Positions 11,690-24,165 of a DNA stretch of 64,000 nucleotides are shown here, in pieces (positions within the stretch are counted from its first letter, which is position 1; each line of letters begins with the position of its first letter). The stretch lies in the NCBI GenBank assembly GCA_033002965.1, contig JAURVB010001720.1:62001-126000 (forward strand). The letters run 5' to 3'. The notes under the pieces are model-generated. The model was not told the origin of the DNA. It saw only the letters and a program-made list of their open reading frames with translations, and searched no databases. Source of the DNA: Piper betle. Its lineage: Eukaryota > Streptophyta > Magnoliopsida > Piperales > Piperaceae. Position numbers and translations under genes: made by a program.

Positions 11690-14205
11690 GGGCCAAAACT
11701 TGAGGTACAAGATATAGCTACAATGGGAATTAGCAGAACATAGAAGAGTTAGGAAAACTAAAGTTATTCTGATGCGATGGCATAGGATCCGACTTCACAA
11801 GCTCTCTTACAATTAGTGTCTTGACCTGACACCCTTTGGTCAAATGAATATTGCAAGATAACCCCATCAGGCACTGTTAGTGACAGTCTCTTAGGGATGC
11901 GCATGGAAAGAATCAGGGAACATGACAGTATGACGTCCGGATGGGACGGTCACAATGATCAGATTGTTCAGATTGCATGATAGTATATCCATGGGTCACA
12001 ACCAGCATACATAGATCAGATGGTTAGTAGATAGTCACACACAATTTAACCCATTTAGTGATTGGCCAGCCAGCGAGAGGAATTCGACTAGTATTAGGGT
12101 ATTGGGCATAGATAGAGGGTTAGTGAGGAAATGTCTTTCAGAAAGATAGTGATTCCTTTGTGTTTCACCAACACGATTAAGTCCATACCTTGAGACATAG
12201 GATTGAACCTTACCCTAATTATAGAGGTACCTCCATGGTATTGATTAGGGTTTACAATGCAGGTAAGTATTTGTAGACTATCCTACGATGATGATTTCTC
12301 CCTAGCTTGAAAGAGATGCAGACAGGGACTTCAAATAGAATAGATCATGCTGACTAGATAGAGTGATACCAGTATATGCTCATCTTGATTGATAGCCTTA
12401 CTCAAGTACAGTACTAGTAGTCATATGAGTCAACATTAGTGCTACAAATCAGTACGAGACGGCAAGGCACACATCACAGAAGAGCGGACAAGACACGTGT
12501 CAAACCTCACTATGAGTCCTCGTAGACTTGAGAGAAGACAGTGGTTCTTTGGGTCGTTTGAACCCCTCCCGTTTAGAAGTGCATGACTAGTACGGTATCA
12601 AGAAACATGTACATACTATTAGCTGATTGAATTAGAGCCTCTTAGGAGCCATTTCTGAGGTTCGTCATTGATTGGCTATTCCACAGATTAATCACCTATG
12701 GCATAGTAAATCGTGGTGACCTTTAGAGACAAGTCTATAGATATACCGATATTTTGGCCACCCAGTACGCTACATAGGGATTTTATCTCCCCTACCACTT
12801 GCATGATACGTGGACCTTACCATAGATCAGAGTGATAAACCTATGTAGTAGGCTTTTCTTAGCCTAGTGGATTCCCCCGTTTACCTGGCATCAAATACCA
12901 CATGTGAGGTTGAAATGTCACCTATTGAGAGTTCTTGAGCAGTGTGACTGATTTTCATGAGGTTCAGTCTCCTTTCCTATAACCCAGAGATGTTAGATAT
13001 AGAGTCAAAGTTGAGGAACAAGATATAGCTACAATGAGATTAGCAGAACATAGGAGAGTTTGGAAACATTGTTAGTGAACAGTCTCATATGGATGCGCAT
13101 GGACAAAGTCAGGGAACATGTCAGTATGACCTCCAGATGGGACGGTCACAATGATCAGATTGTGCAGATTGAATGATAATACATCCATGGACCACAACTA
13201 GCATAGATCAGATGGTTAGTAGACGGTCACACACATTGTTGAACCCATTTAGTGATGGGCCAACCAGTGATAGGAATTTGACTTATATTAGAGTATTGGG
13301 CATAGATAGAGGGTTAGTGAGGAAGGGTTTTTCAGAAGGATAGTGATTCCCTTGTGTTTCGCCAGCATAATTAGGTTCTCACCTTGAGACATAGGATTGA
13401 GCCTTGCCCTGAGTATAGAGGTACCTTTATGGTACTGATTAGGGTTTACAGTGTAGGTAGATGTTGCAAACCGATCTTCCGATGAGGATTTCACCCCAGC
13501 TTAAGAGCGATGTAGACATGGACTTCAAACAGAACAGGCCATGCTGACTAGAGAGCGATACCAGTGTATGTTCATCTTCATTGATAGCCTTGCTTAAGAG
13601 TCTACCATAGCGGTAGTAGTCATGTGAGTCAAGATTAGTACTACAAATTGGTACGGGACGGCAGGTCACACACCACTGAAGAGCAGATGAGACACGTGTC
13701 AAACTTCATTATGAGTCCCCGTAGACTTGAGGGGAAACAGTGGTTCTTTGGGTCGTTTGAACCCCACCCGTTTAGAAGTGCGTGACTAGTACGGTATTAA
13801 GAAACATGTGCCTACTGTTAGATGATTGAACTAGAGTCCAGTTAGGAGCCATTTCTGAGATTTATTATTGATTGACTATTCCACAGCCTGATCACCTATG
13901 GCATAGTGAATCATGGTGGTCTTAGAGACAAGTCCATAGACTTACCACTATTTTGGCCACCCAGTATGCTACATAGGGATTTCATCTCCCCTACCACTTG
14001 CATGACACTTTGACCTCACCATAGATCAGAGGGACATACCTATGTAGCAGGTTTTTCTTAACCTAGTGGATTCCCATATTTACCTGACGTTAGATACCAC
14101 ATGTGAAGATGAGATGTCACCTATCGAGAGTTCTTGAGCAGTGTGACTAGGTTTCCACGAGATTCAGTCTCCTTTCCTATAACTTAGAGATGTCAGACAA
14201 AGTAG
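11690..14205 (+). repeat. Tandem duplication of ~1.2-1.3 kb inside the nested element
   Basis: Copy 1 (about 11690-13002) and copy 2 (about 13003-14205) share long matches in the same order, for example ACAAGATATAGCTACAAT at 11707 and 13018, GATGGGACGGTCACAATGAT at 11940 and 13136, and TTTTGGCCACCCAGTA near 12750 and 13950. Copy 2 lacks about 100 bp present in copy 1 near 11765-11870. The copies have accumulated many substitutions. Confidence 0.8.
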
Positions 14206-15175
14206 TGTTTTCACTTGAGGATTTCCACTCACCCCTTTGTATGTATTAGTCCTATCATCAGTTCATCCAGAGGATTGAGATGAGTATACATTGACCAGAG
14301 CACAGAGCACATGCCATAGACCAGATGTAGACTCTACAGTCCCATGCAAAGTATGTTATCATACTCCTTGAGACACGCTGTGTATGTACAGGTGTTCTCA
14401 CCTCCTTTCATCAGTAGTTAGTGGTTGTATAGATAGCCACCAGAGCCATAGTATACAGTAGAGTTTAGCAGCTATCCTTGTTCTCTTATAGAATAGAGTG
14501 AGATATTTGACTCAGGGCCGAGTCAACTAGGACCCCGTGAGCGGTCCAGTTCCTTATATAGGGACACTTGAGAGTTGGATCTAGACTGGCGACAGTGAGC
14601 CATGCAGCTCATTAGTTTATACACTCGACCTAGCAGGAGACTCATAGCACACTTTAAGTTGGCTGTAGGACTTAGGATAGAGTTTCCTGAGGGTATATGT
14701 AGGTGACTTTTCATAGATGAGGATTAGAGGGACATGGGTAGATGCTAGCAGGTAGGTCTTACCCTCGATGTAGTTTTCCGAGACATAGTTCAGATTAGAA
14801 CCTTGCGATACCCTAGAGTATCTGCTTGACCAACCTAGTAGGCCCTAAGGGGTGACCTAGGGTTTTTTGTCGAGTTAGCAGTATGGATCAGAACAGAAGA
14901 GAATCATGATGGTAATCTCAAAACAGGCATAGACCACAGTAAGGATCAGGACAGAAGAGAAGGATGATGATAATGTCAGAACAAACACATGAAGTATAGA
15001 ATCTAGAATGTTTGAGATGGTCAGCATCACTACTCGCCACGTCGACATCACTATAGTCAGTGAGGATGTATAGGACTGTTGAAGCAGTAGAGGATACGAC
15101 TGATGTGTATCCCAGCTTCTAGGAACTAGTTTCAGTAGATCCTCCTTGAGTTGAAATTTTGAGGATAAAATTTTT

Positions 15176-15190
15176 AAAAGGACGGAAGAT
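15176..15190 (+). other. Polypurine tract region of the nested element
   Basis: AAAAGGACGGAAGAT directly precedes the 3' LTR start TGTAAAACCC at 15191. The upstream TTGAGGATAAAATTTTT context is typical of plant Ty3/gypsy elements. Confidence 0.65.
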
Positions 15191-18028
15191 TGTAAAACCC
15201 ACGATTTGAGTCAGGGTTTTATATTCAGAACTAGTCGGTTCGACCGTTATTTTCGAGTCGAGTCAGTTTCAAAACACGTGTACTGAGCCAATGCTGGTCG
15301 TGTGTATAAGCTATGAGGGTCATGCGTACCCAAGTATATGATGATAACGTCATGAATACAGAAGAACAGAATGAGTTATCAGAATATATGAGAGTATGCC
15401 AGTTATTTTTTCTTTTTATATATAGTGGATCATAGATTTAGTTTTAGGCCATTTACTGCTGTTAAGACGTGTTACTCATAGTTTGGGTGGGTTGATAGTT
15501 CTAGAGCATATCATTATGATGTTTTGGTGTATGTTTGATTTTATGGGATTTTTCCCGATTTTTATGGAATTGTTTTAAGGATTTACAACGACTTAATTAT
15601 TATTCTTGACTCGAGCCGGACACGAGTCAAGTAATATTTACAAGTTTGCCACCAGCCCTTTTCTTCCCTCCCAACGCCTTCTTCCCCAAACCCTTGCCCC
15701 GACGCCGCCCCCTTGTAGCATCATCGTTCCTGCCGTGGACGCCACCTTGCCACAGATTGGCGCCGCCTAGCCCCTCCACGGCGTCGCCGTACCGTCCCGA
15801 CCAGGCCCGACCACCATCTGGCCATCGCAACACGAGGAAGCCGCGCCTTTCCGCTACGCTTCCATCGCCGATCGTGCCGCCGCGATTCAATGGTCGCCTC
15901 GGCACCCTCTGACCGGAGCGGATGGCGTCACCGCCCAGGCCAGCCGGATCGAGTCACCCATCGCCACCACCACTATTTTATCCATTTTCTGGCAAGCCAC
16001 CACCTCCACCAACCATGTCGACGCCGTAGACACGTCGGCCTCGCCTAGCCGGTTCCAATGATACCCAATATGACTACTTTCCGGTCAGTAGACGCCATTG
16101 ATGACTGTCACCGGAAAATCGCTGGAAGCTGCCAAAAACTACTGAAACTTGCTAGAAAACCGCCAGAAAATCAGATTTGTTGGAATTCGCCAGATCTTCT
16201 GCGGAGTTCATCCAGTTGAACCCGATCGGACTTTGGACGTCACAGATCGCTGACGATGTGAGGTATAATTACCTCCGAATTTTTAATTTAAACTTGATGA
16301 TTGTTAACACAGCATGCTAGAGTTGATTTATTGATGTGATTAATGCTTAATTATGGATGGAACGATGAGTTGCATGATGAGATTAAGTGTGAATGAAGAG
16401 TAAGTGATCTAATGAGAGCATGATAATTGACTACGACGTAACTTAGAAAAACACAGTAAAATTTGTATGAATAGGATTAGTTAGTATTATTTTTCATACT
16501 TATGATTATTTAATTGTTATTTGACGTTCATTGAGTTTGATGCATCATTTAGTTAGTGGGCGTTAGTATTTAGTTTTGATGTGTAGGTACGGAGTTGGAG
16601 CTCACCGCCCAAGCGCGATGACACGCTTGGAGCTTCTACTAGGTCCGTTTAAGACTCATTTCTTCTTTATGTTCTCTTCTATTGTGTGTTTATTTTCTTA
16701 TTTGCAGGACGGTTTAACTGGCATTTTATTGGGTCCCACTTAACTCGGGCCATTTGACTGAACAATTTTCCGGATTAATAGCCCCTCGAGGATGAGATCG
16801 CTCGAGGATGATTTTGAAAACAAGATCGACCACAAGTTGCCTTTGGGCCTATTATATAAATCCCTTCCCAGGCCTATATATATAATTTTATCGAGTTTTC
16901 AGTAAGACGAGTGATGGAAAAATCGACTGCACGTACCGTGAGCGGATGCCGTGACAGTCAAAGCGGGCTATGGATTAGCGTAGCAGACTGTTCCATTCCC
17001 AAGGGATCCTGACAACTCCGAGTTTGAGTTCCTGACACCCGGAGAATGGGGAAGTTTATGGGTACAGTTAGTACAGCACATGTCCGAACTTGTGGTTTAA
17101 AGGGTACTAAAGGTGACTGCCTGAGAATACTCAGCTTTTGTGCTTAAAGCCAGAAGAAATATGGAGGTAAGGAGAGGGCTTAGGATTCGAGACCAGAAAA
17201 TGAAGTAAGAAAATTCCGAGAGAGGCATCAACAACAACAGATCAGTCAGTTCGGGATGCTACCGGGTCTGCAGCCCAGTGGCTCCTCTGTAGTGCGCTTC
17301 AGAGTGTTCACGAGGAGTATATAATATTTTCTTTCATATGAGAGTTTTCTCTCATAGCCAGCTTGTATAGTTATTTTATTTTTTGGACCAGTAACACTTG
17401 TTACTGACGTATTTTTATACTATATATAGGTGACAATCATGAGTTGGATGTCCCAGCCTAGACAAAGGAGCAATGATGTCGTTTGCACACACATGTCAGT
17501 CGATAGAGTAATTAATATTTTTGTCATGATGTTATTATATTAAGAATGATGTGAAATGTTGAGACATGATTTGACATGATTAAATGTTAAGACATGATGA
17601 TAGAATGTGAAATATGAATAGATTTCACAGTAGAAGCGTTGTGGGTTGAGACCCAAGCTTCAAAGTGAGTTTACAGCATATTAGATTGTGTGCAAATGAA
17701 ATTGTTGATACATGTATATATATTTATATATATTATTTTGACAGGGTAGCCCCTAATTGTACTTTTAGGGGAGACGTTGTCCGTTTTATTTTAGTATTTT
17801 TATTGATTTGATCGTAATCGTATTGTTGTATGAATTACTTTGTATGTCATCTATGTTTTATCGTGTCAGGATTATGTGCATTTATTTATCCATGCATGAC
17901 GAGTCGTATCTTCATCTTAAGACATCGAGATTAGATCTGCACGAGTTGGGTTCGGATTGGCCAACCTGACCGGGGCCTGTAACATGCCGGTTCGGTTCAC
18001 GAGCGTGGACCGGATTTGGGGTGTTACA
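15191..18028 (+). mobile_element. 3' LTR of the nested element (2838 bp)
   Basis: It begins TGTAAAACCCACGATTTGAG and ends GGGGTGTTACA, followed at once by the duplicated target GGGGT. It is collinear with 7741-10455. Its last ~110 bp match, in reverse, the sequence at 62288-62400, which supports this end as the canonical one for the family. Confidence 0.88.
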
Positions 18029-18364
18029 GGGGTAACTTGAGGAAACACGTCGTGGATCGAGTAGGGGCTATGATCATCCAAAAGGGGGGTTCCAAGCACT
18101 CGGCAAGTAACTAGACTCACGAGGGTCAAGATCCTAATCCTATCTAAACTCGACACAACCGAAAGATGAAAATAAAAGTTGTGGCGATGTAGTGTATAAC
18201 CAGGTCGACTAAACACTGAGGGAGGCAAGGGCCATGGGTTATACATACCATACCATACATAGCTCATACAGATACACACATGACAAAAAGGGTCGGGCAA
18301 GGATCATGATATGTGTTAAAAATGAATTGATACAAAAACTATCGGGTTAAAAGCCCACATTTTA
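18029..18364 (-). mobile_element. 5' LTR of the minus-strand element, outer part
   Basis: The sequence continues the match to the left LTR exactly where it was broken at 7740: it aligns with about 1446-1783, including the CATACATACCATAC stretch and the ATCGGGTTAAAAGCCCA end. The terminal TTTTACA of the left copy is TTTTAGG here, so the terminus is mutated. The first five bases are the right copy of the nested element's target duplication. Confidence 0.75.
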
Positions 18365-18432
18365 GGGTCATGATTCAACCTTAATTGGAACGCGTGTATA
18401 ACATACAAAGCTATCATTTCCTGTACATTGAG

Positions 18433-19066
18433 CGTAGTTACAAAAATCAGCCGATTCCACTCAGAATTGGCCGATTCCGCTCGGCTAGGTGAAAAACCTA
18501 GTCAAAATAACGCCGGCTCTTTTGGCTAAAAATCAAACCAAGAATTGGCCGATTCAAGCCAATTCTTGACACAGCAAAAATCAGCCAATTCACGAAGAGG
18601 GGAGAGATGGGGGCGAGGGGGTTGGTGGGGCAGTGGGGAACGGGCCAGCGGGGGGGCGGCCACCGTGGTGGGCGGCAACGGTCGAAGAAGGCTGGGGTGT
18701 GGGGTTGGTGGGGAGGGGTGGGGTTGCGGCAGGGCAGATTGGGTGGGGGTGACGAAGGAGGCAGCGTCGTGGGGGAAGAGAAGCGTAGAAGGGAAAGAAA
18801 TGGGTCGGTGGCATTCTCGTAATTAAAAGTTGACTCGACTCTGATTAGTGTAAAAAATAATAACTAACTTCAAATAATTTTAAAAAATCCAGAAAATATG
18901 AAAACATATTATAAAATATAATACACACCGTAAGATTAAAATAAAATATTGTATAATTAAGAATCCCACTCGACCAATTCAACTAAATTGATTTTTATCC
19001 GATTTTTGTTGAATCGGTCAGATTTAATGACTCCCTTCTAATCCGATTCTGATTTTTGCAACTATG
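18433..19066. mobile_element. Non-autonomous hAT-like DNA transposon with GC-rich core
   Basis: The element starts CGTAGTTACAAAAATCAG and ends CTGATTTTTGCAACTATG, giving 18-bp terminal inverted repeats with two mismatches. The 8 bp ACATTGAG flank it on both sides (18425-18432 and 19067-19074). An 8-bp duplication and short terminal repeats starting C-A/G are typical of hAT elements. No transposase is present in 634 bp. Several CCGATT-type repeats lie near the ends. The core at 18598-18815 is extremely G-rich on the plus strand; its open frames (18545-18826 and others) look like compositional artefacts or a captured fragment. Confidence 0.82.
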
Positions 19067-19074
19067 ACATTGAG

Positions 19075-19952
19075 TAGACGAATCACTATTGTAGAAGATT
19101 AGAACTCTAGTTTACATCATGCTATCTATATATAGCAATAAATTTCAATTTTTGTCATTTTTTATGTTTTTCATGCATAGTAGTTGATAGTTAATCATAT
19201 GAAATGTTTTAGGCATAAGGATGCCTTTGTGTGACCCCAAACTCAAATATTTGTGTCACCTAAGTCCTCCGATGAGCAATGCAGTAACTCTGTTTCCTAG
19301 TTTTCATTATACATTAAGTTTTTATACTCTCTAAATAACCAAGCTTGGCTAAAAGTTATCAAGTTGGGCCAGTTAAGCATGTTGAAACTGAAAAATTAAA
19401 AAAATTTTATTTCTTGTCAAATACTATTATATCCTTTTTACAACTAACTTTTTCAAAATAAACATATTATCATCTACCAAAGCAAATAATCCTCAATTCA
19501 ATCATCTCCTCTCTTTAAATCCATTATTGTATGTTGTCATAGTACTCACAAATTTGTACGATAAAAATTTATACAAACACAAGAGGTGTACTTAATAAAA
19601 AAGACCAAGACTAAACATAATAATAATAATATTTGTAGGGGTATGTTTGGTTAGAATAAAAGACCTGCAAATGATAGAAAAATTTTAAACAGTCAATCTT
19701 ACCGTTAGTATATATATATGTAAGACATTCCTAAGAAAAATTAGTGCATGTTCAATATATTTTGTCTTCAAATTAATTATGATTGCTTTCAAGTGGGTCA
19801 CCCATTTGCTTTCTATATACAAATATTTCCCCATTTTCTTTTCTCATGAGAGAATAAAAAATAGGGAAATTAATTGCATGGGTGGCTCACCTAGAAATAA
19901 TCATAATAATTGTATGATTCGGCTAGGATGTAATAATACTTAATTGATATAG
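19075..19952. other. AT-rich intergenic sequence
   Basis: Non-coding-looking AT-rich DNA with no open frame or repeat that I can assign. Confidence 0.5.
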
Positions 19953-20385
19953 TGGCTTTCTTAACCTCGGATCGAGATAAAACTTGCTATCCTATTATTT
20001 TTTGTCATTCCAGATGCAAAGGCTAGGTCATTTTAAAGATTTGAAGACAAAAAGGAGTTGAACTTGGGTATTCAAGTCAAGGTTATGAAAGGCTGATCAA
20101 GTTATAAGCGGCTAAATTCACTATTTTGTGTAACTTCTAAAAATCTAGTAAATAGTGGATTTGTGGTTATCAAACCACCGTTGACCGACTTAGAAATTTG
20201 ATTTGAACCCTAAAGAACCATGTAAAAAATCTCCCATGTGTTGAAATCTCTTGTGAGACTCTTATTTTTATTTTTATTTTGTACTTGCATGAGTCCTTTG
20301 CGCTACAAGGTTCCGCCGTCCCACTGAACCCGTCAATTTGACTCAACACAAAGAAGTGTCGTGGAGTGATTCTGCGCCCAAATAT
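19953..20385 (+). mobile_element. 5' LTR of the Tat/Ogre-like element
   Basis: It is collinear with 27895-28329. Shared blocks include GTGGCTTTCTTAACC, GAACCCTAAA(A)GAACCA and AACACAAAGAAG(T/A)GTCGTGGAG. The end is placed before the primer-binding site at 20388. Confidence 0.75.
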
Positions 20386-20387
20386 AT

Positions 20388-20406
20388 TGGCGACTCCACT
20401 GGGGAC
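20388..20406 (+). other. Primer-binding site TGGCGACTCCACTGGGGAC
   Basis: The sequence lies two bases inside the 5' LTR. It resembles the non-Met primer-binding sites of plant Tat/Ogre elements, which to my recollection are assigned to tRNA-Arg; the tRNA assignment is from memory. Confidence 0.65.
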
Positions 20407-20435
20407 TGTCGAGAGGTAGGAGTGCTATTTGAAGA

Positions 20436-22660
20436 GATACTGTGAATGAAAAGAAGATGGCCCTTGAGACAAAGAATTTTGCACAACAAAAAGGTGCAAG
20501 TGAAGGAGAACCCTCCAATGCGCCAGCAACAAATCAACCTGAAGGACAAGTACAACCCACTGCAAACATGGGTGAGCTAGTCTCCCTACAAAGTGCAAAT
20601 CCAAACTCAAACAAGCAACCTCGAGAACGGATTAAACAACTTCAATCAGCACTTGACAATACGCTTGCCTTAAATAGGTGAGCCTCTGTCACAATGGGAA
20701 GCACATCAAAGAGAGAAGATACCAACCCAACAAACCAGCAAAGTCCAGATAAGACGGACCGGCCAGCCAACCAACTGATGCCAATAATTCTTACGGCGCC
20801 ATAAGAGAGGCCTTTGGTGACCGCCCCAGCAGACGTAGATTTGTCTAACACCCCTTGCATAGATAACATGTTTTCTAATGTCCTAGGATCCACGTCAAAA
20901 ACATCAACATTGATAACTTCACCATCTGAACCAAGTTGGATACAATGATACCAAGCTACACAACTGAGCCAGAACTGAGCACAGTCCACTCCCTCACTCT
21001 GCATGGCTCCACAGCCACCCTACTACCACCCATCATACATGTACCCTTGGCAGAACCCTACTTGCCCGCAACCATTAGTTTACCCCACCGATCACCACCA
21101 TGGTGCCCATCCCAATAGTACCGCTTCTAATGTTAATGGTTCAACTGTTAGTTCCCACCGCAGTGCCGTTGCCAACTAGTTATCTTCCACGAGTCTATCC
21201 TACAACGGTTCTAGTAGCTTTGTATACACAAGTCACATCAGTTGCACCCGTTGTGCCAGTTCAAGATGCATGGTTTGACTAGTTGAAAGCCATGATGGAC
21301 GTACAAGCCACACTAATCACTGCATTGATAGCACATAAGGACAAGGATCCAACCAAAGGAACAAAGCATCTCCACCCCATGGCTCATGAAGTTTACACAG
21401 AAGTTTTGCCTGACAAATACAAGCGTCCTACGTTTAAGAAGTTTGACAGAGACGGAAACCTTGGACATCACATTACAATCTTTGAGGTTGAGTGTAGAAC
21501 AATCATAACAAATGACAAGCTAAAGTTGCAGTGATTTCAGCACCTCTCAGTTGCAATGCATTAAGATGGTTCATCGACTGCTAGCATGGATCGATTAGTT
21601 CATGGGAGGAACTTGTTGAACAATTCACTAGGCACTTTCAGTTAGTGGAGATCCCTATCAAGATCGAGCACCTGAGGCAGAGTCAGGTGAGCAGTTTGAT
21701 ACATATGTGAAAAGATTCAAAAGCTTATCATCTCAGATAAAAGAGACTCTCAACATCAAAGAACTTGCAAAGATATGTGTCATGAATGCAAGACCAATTG
21801 CATGGCTCCTAAATGGTGCTCAATGCAACACTTTGAACAAGTATTTGAGAGAGTGCTGATCTATGAAGAACTCGAAAGACTTTTAGCTTTAACGAAGAGT
21901 GAAGGAGCTTCAACTATTGAAGTCATAGAGCTCAGTCATGAGGACCATGAGTGGAATGTAGAATGAGATAGGAAATCCTTGAGAGCCTTGACAACAGCGT
22001 ATACGGAGAAACATTGAAGACTACACATTCAAAATGGAAGATACTGAGAGGTGGTTTGATGTATTGAAGAGCAAAGAGAAGATCACACTATGGACTCCAA
22101 AGAACTTTCCAAAGCCAGGAGATGAGAAGGAAAACTTTTGTCGATTTCATCAAAAGTTAAGTCATCCAGCGGTAAAATGTCAAGATGTAATAGAAAGGAT
22201 ACAAGAGCTACTTCATAAAGCAAGGTCAAATACAAAGCTTCAAGTGATAATGTAATGACAGTGAGCCATTCATCTTCATGGATAGAGTCTCACAAGGGGA
22301 AAGAGAAGCTAGATGAAGAAAAGAAGAATGAAGAAATTGAAATCCCTGCTGTTAAGATTGAAGACAAGAAAGTATCACCCACTTCAGATGAAGAAGTTCA
22401 GAAAGGCTTACTTGCACCTCCACTATTGTCTAAGTTGGAAGCTCGAGCCAATCAAAGCATGAGACTACAAGAAGGAAAAGAGCTCGCTAAAGAAAAGATT
22501 GAAGCCCAGCTTGATGTCCAAACAACGAAATCTCAAGAGGAATTCAAGTTGAAGCTTTCAATGCAACATAGAAGAACAATGTTCTGTCTAATGTGCAATT
22601 TTGGTGGACAGATAGTGATCCAAGGGAGAAAGCGACATTATATTGGAGGCGACACATGAC
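20436..22660 (+). pseudogene. Broken gag of the Tat/Ogre-like element
   Basis: Pieces in several plus frames together look like a retrotransposon capsid protein. At 21361-21534 a frame reads YKRPTFKKFDRDGNLGHH, matching the usual P-F-K-K-F-D-G start of gag. The next section, read across stops and shifts, contains WEELVEQFTRHF-like sequence (about 21605-21640), typical of Retrotrans_gag. At 22034-22255 a frame contains FCRFHQKLSHPAVKCQDV followed by a VIERIQELL helix, typical of the C-terminal part of Tat/Ogre gag. Frameshifts and stops interrupt it (for example at 21532 and 22253), so it cannot give a full protein. The frame at 22255-22659 continues with a lysine/glutamate-rich linker. Confidence 0.65.
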
Positions 22661-23756
22661 CTATTGCAGTGAATCATGATTGTTCTTATTCAGATTTTGT
22701 CACACAAATCTCGAGTATATTTTGTATAAAGAGCATTTTCATAATCAATTGTCAGTTACATGGTGAAGCTCGAAGTATCATATTGTGATCGCTAGTGATG
22801 AAGACCTTACGCATATAGTCTAAGAACAAGAAGAGCTCGGGGGAACCATGAGACCAGCTGCTCACCTCCACTTGTTTGGGCTACCCAAGGTACCCAGCTC
22901 ACCACCCAAGACAACATCAGAGGTAATGTCAGGGGCTTCGATTAAGATCAACGTTGTCAAGAATGATGGAAAAACTTCCAACAAATGACGAAAGAGAGCA
23001 AGGTCACCAAGGAAAAATGGAAGGAATAGAGAGCACAACGCGAGTTTGTCACCAAAGAAGCTCGACATTCCAAGGAAGAAATTCAGGGAGTCACAAACAA
23101 GAGTGGGAGAAAATTTGCCTTTCTACCATCATTACTCAAATCTTTTAAGCTCAAGGAAGGAAGTATGGATATGGAAACTACGTTTGTCTAGTGAAAAAGT
23201 TCCTCACCAAGATTGAGATGATGGCCAGTTACCACACCATTACCCAGGAGAGGCCACCCCAGCTTGAAAAACAAATGCAAAAAGAAAAAGAAAAAAAGAG
23301 AGCTGAAGAAAAATAAATGTAGAAGTCAATGGCATGAAAATGTTAATTTACAGGTGTATGAGTAGGGTTATATTTCACCAATCTCCATGCAAAGAATCGT
23401 CGAGGGGGCTAATGTTCATCCGAATTTAACCATAGGAGTTCGGTTAAGCCCGATGCTTGTGTACCACCCTCGATCTACCCATATGCATGCCAATACACCT
23501 AACCAAGTTGATGCCCCCTAATTACTGATGAACTTAGTTATTACAACCAAACTCTATCACCTTGGTCTAGCCAAAACTTAGACTATTGACTCAACCCGTG
23601 AATGAGTCGAACCTAGTCCATGTTACCTACTCGTCTTTGTCATAACAATCTAGAGTTAGATGAAGTGGTTAATGGAGTTCCAAAATTCATGGGACAAGAT
23701 AAGTGAATGTAGTTAATATAGCTAGGATCTAAAACCACAAATCTATTGGGGCTCAA
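22661..23756 (+). mobile_element. Decayed downstream interior of the Tat/Ogre-like element
   Basis: Fragments rich in Lys and Glu codons continue in broken frames to about 23340. Beyond that I see no assignable coding sequence. No protease or reverse transcriptase of this element was recognised. Confidence 0.4.
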
Positions 23757-24154
23757 CAGTGGTATCAAAGCCTGGTTAGTGTTGGCGTTGCCTCGGTTTG
23801 CCTCATGGTATTTATGCCAGCCCGAATTGGAGTCTCATAAAACTTTATTACAACATGTGGATCTAACATGTGTCAGGGGAGATGATTCAGATGGTATAAT
23901 GTGGTATGTCAGCCAGCCTAAATTGGAGTCACCTAGAACTTCACTATAACATGAGCATGTGTGAGGGGAGGATAATTCGGATGGTATGATGTGTGAGGGG
24001 AGAATTGTTGGGTTAATCTCACATCAGTCGTGAATGATGATGGTGACTTATATATAGGCTAATGAGAAAGTTTTACTCCTTCAACTAACTATTGGATTAA
24101 AAGAGGCCCATAAAACCTGTTTCAAGTCCCTTTTGAGGCTCATAGGGCCCAATA
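23757..24154 (+). mobile_element. TRIM-like fragment: PBS, short repeated core, polypurine tract and small LTR
   Basis: GTGGTATCAAAGCC (23759-23772) is a near match to the initiator tRNA-Met primer site. About 235 bp later GTGTGAGGGGAGAAT is a polypurine-type tract directly before TGTTGGGTTAATC at 24006, a typical LTR start. The core contains an imperfect ~105-bp tandem duplication (GCCAGCCCGAATTGGAGTC near 23817; GTCAGCCAGCCTAAATTGGAG near 23908). A matching 5' LTR upstream of 23757 is not evident, so the element is incomplete or my boundaries are wrong. Confidence 0.45.
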
Positions 24155-24165
24155 GTGGTACCACT

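Larger units (their letters stand above)
10604..15175 (+). mobile_element. Decayed interior of the nested element
   Basis: There is no continuous gag-pol frame. The section includes a short tandem repeat (11435-11660) and a ~1.2-kb tandem duplication (11690-14205). I could not identify protease, reverse transcriptase, RNase H or integrase motifs by eye in any plus frame. It could be a deleted autonomous interior or that of a non-autonomous derivative. Confidence 0.6.
7741..18028 (+). mobile_element. Full-length but decayed Ty3/gypsy-like LTR retrotransposon nested in another LTR
   Basis: A 10,288-bp element is bounded by TGTAAAAC...GTGTTACA and a perfect 5-bp target duplication. It has two direct LTRs of about 2.84 kb, a degenerate primer-binding site, and a 3' interior end with the GAGGATAAAATTTTTAAAAGG-type sequence typical just before the polypurine tract of plant Ty3/gypsy elements. 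The interior (about 4.6 kb) has no intact gag-pol. The two LTRs differ by many substitutions and small indels, so the insertion is not recent. It lies in the opposite orientation to the element it interrupts. Confidence 0.88.

Noticed and set aside
17917..18300. 127-codon minus-strand frame
   Set aside because: It crosses the junction between the nested element's LTR end and the older LTR, so it is a chance frame across an insertion boundary.
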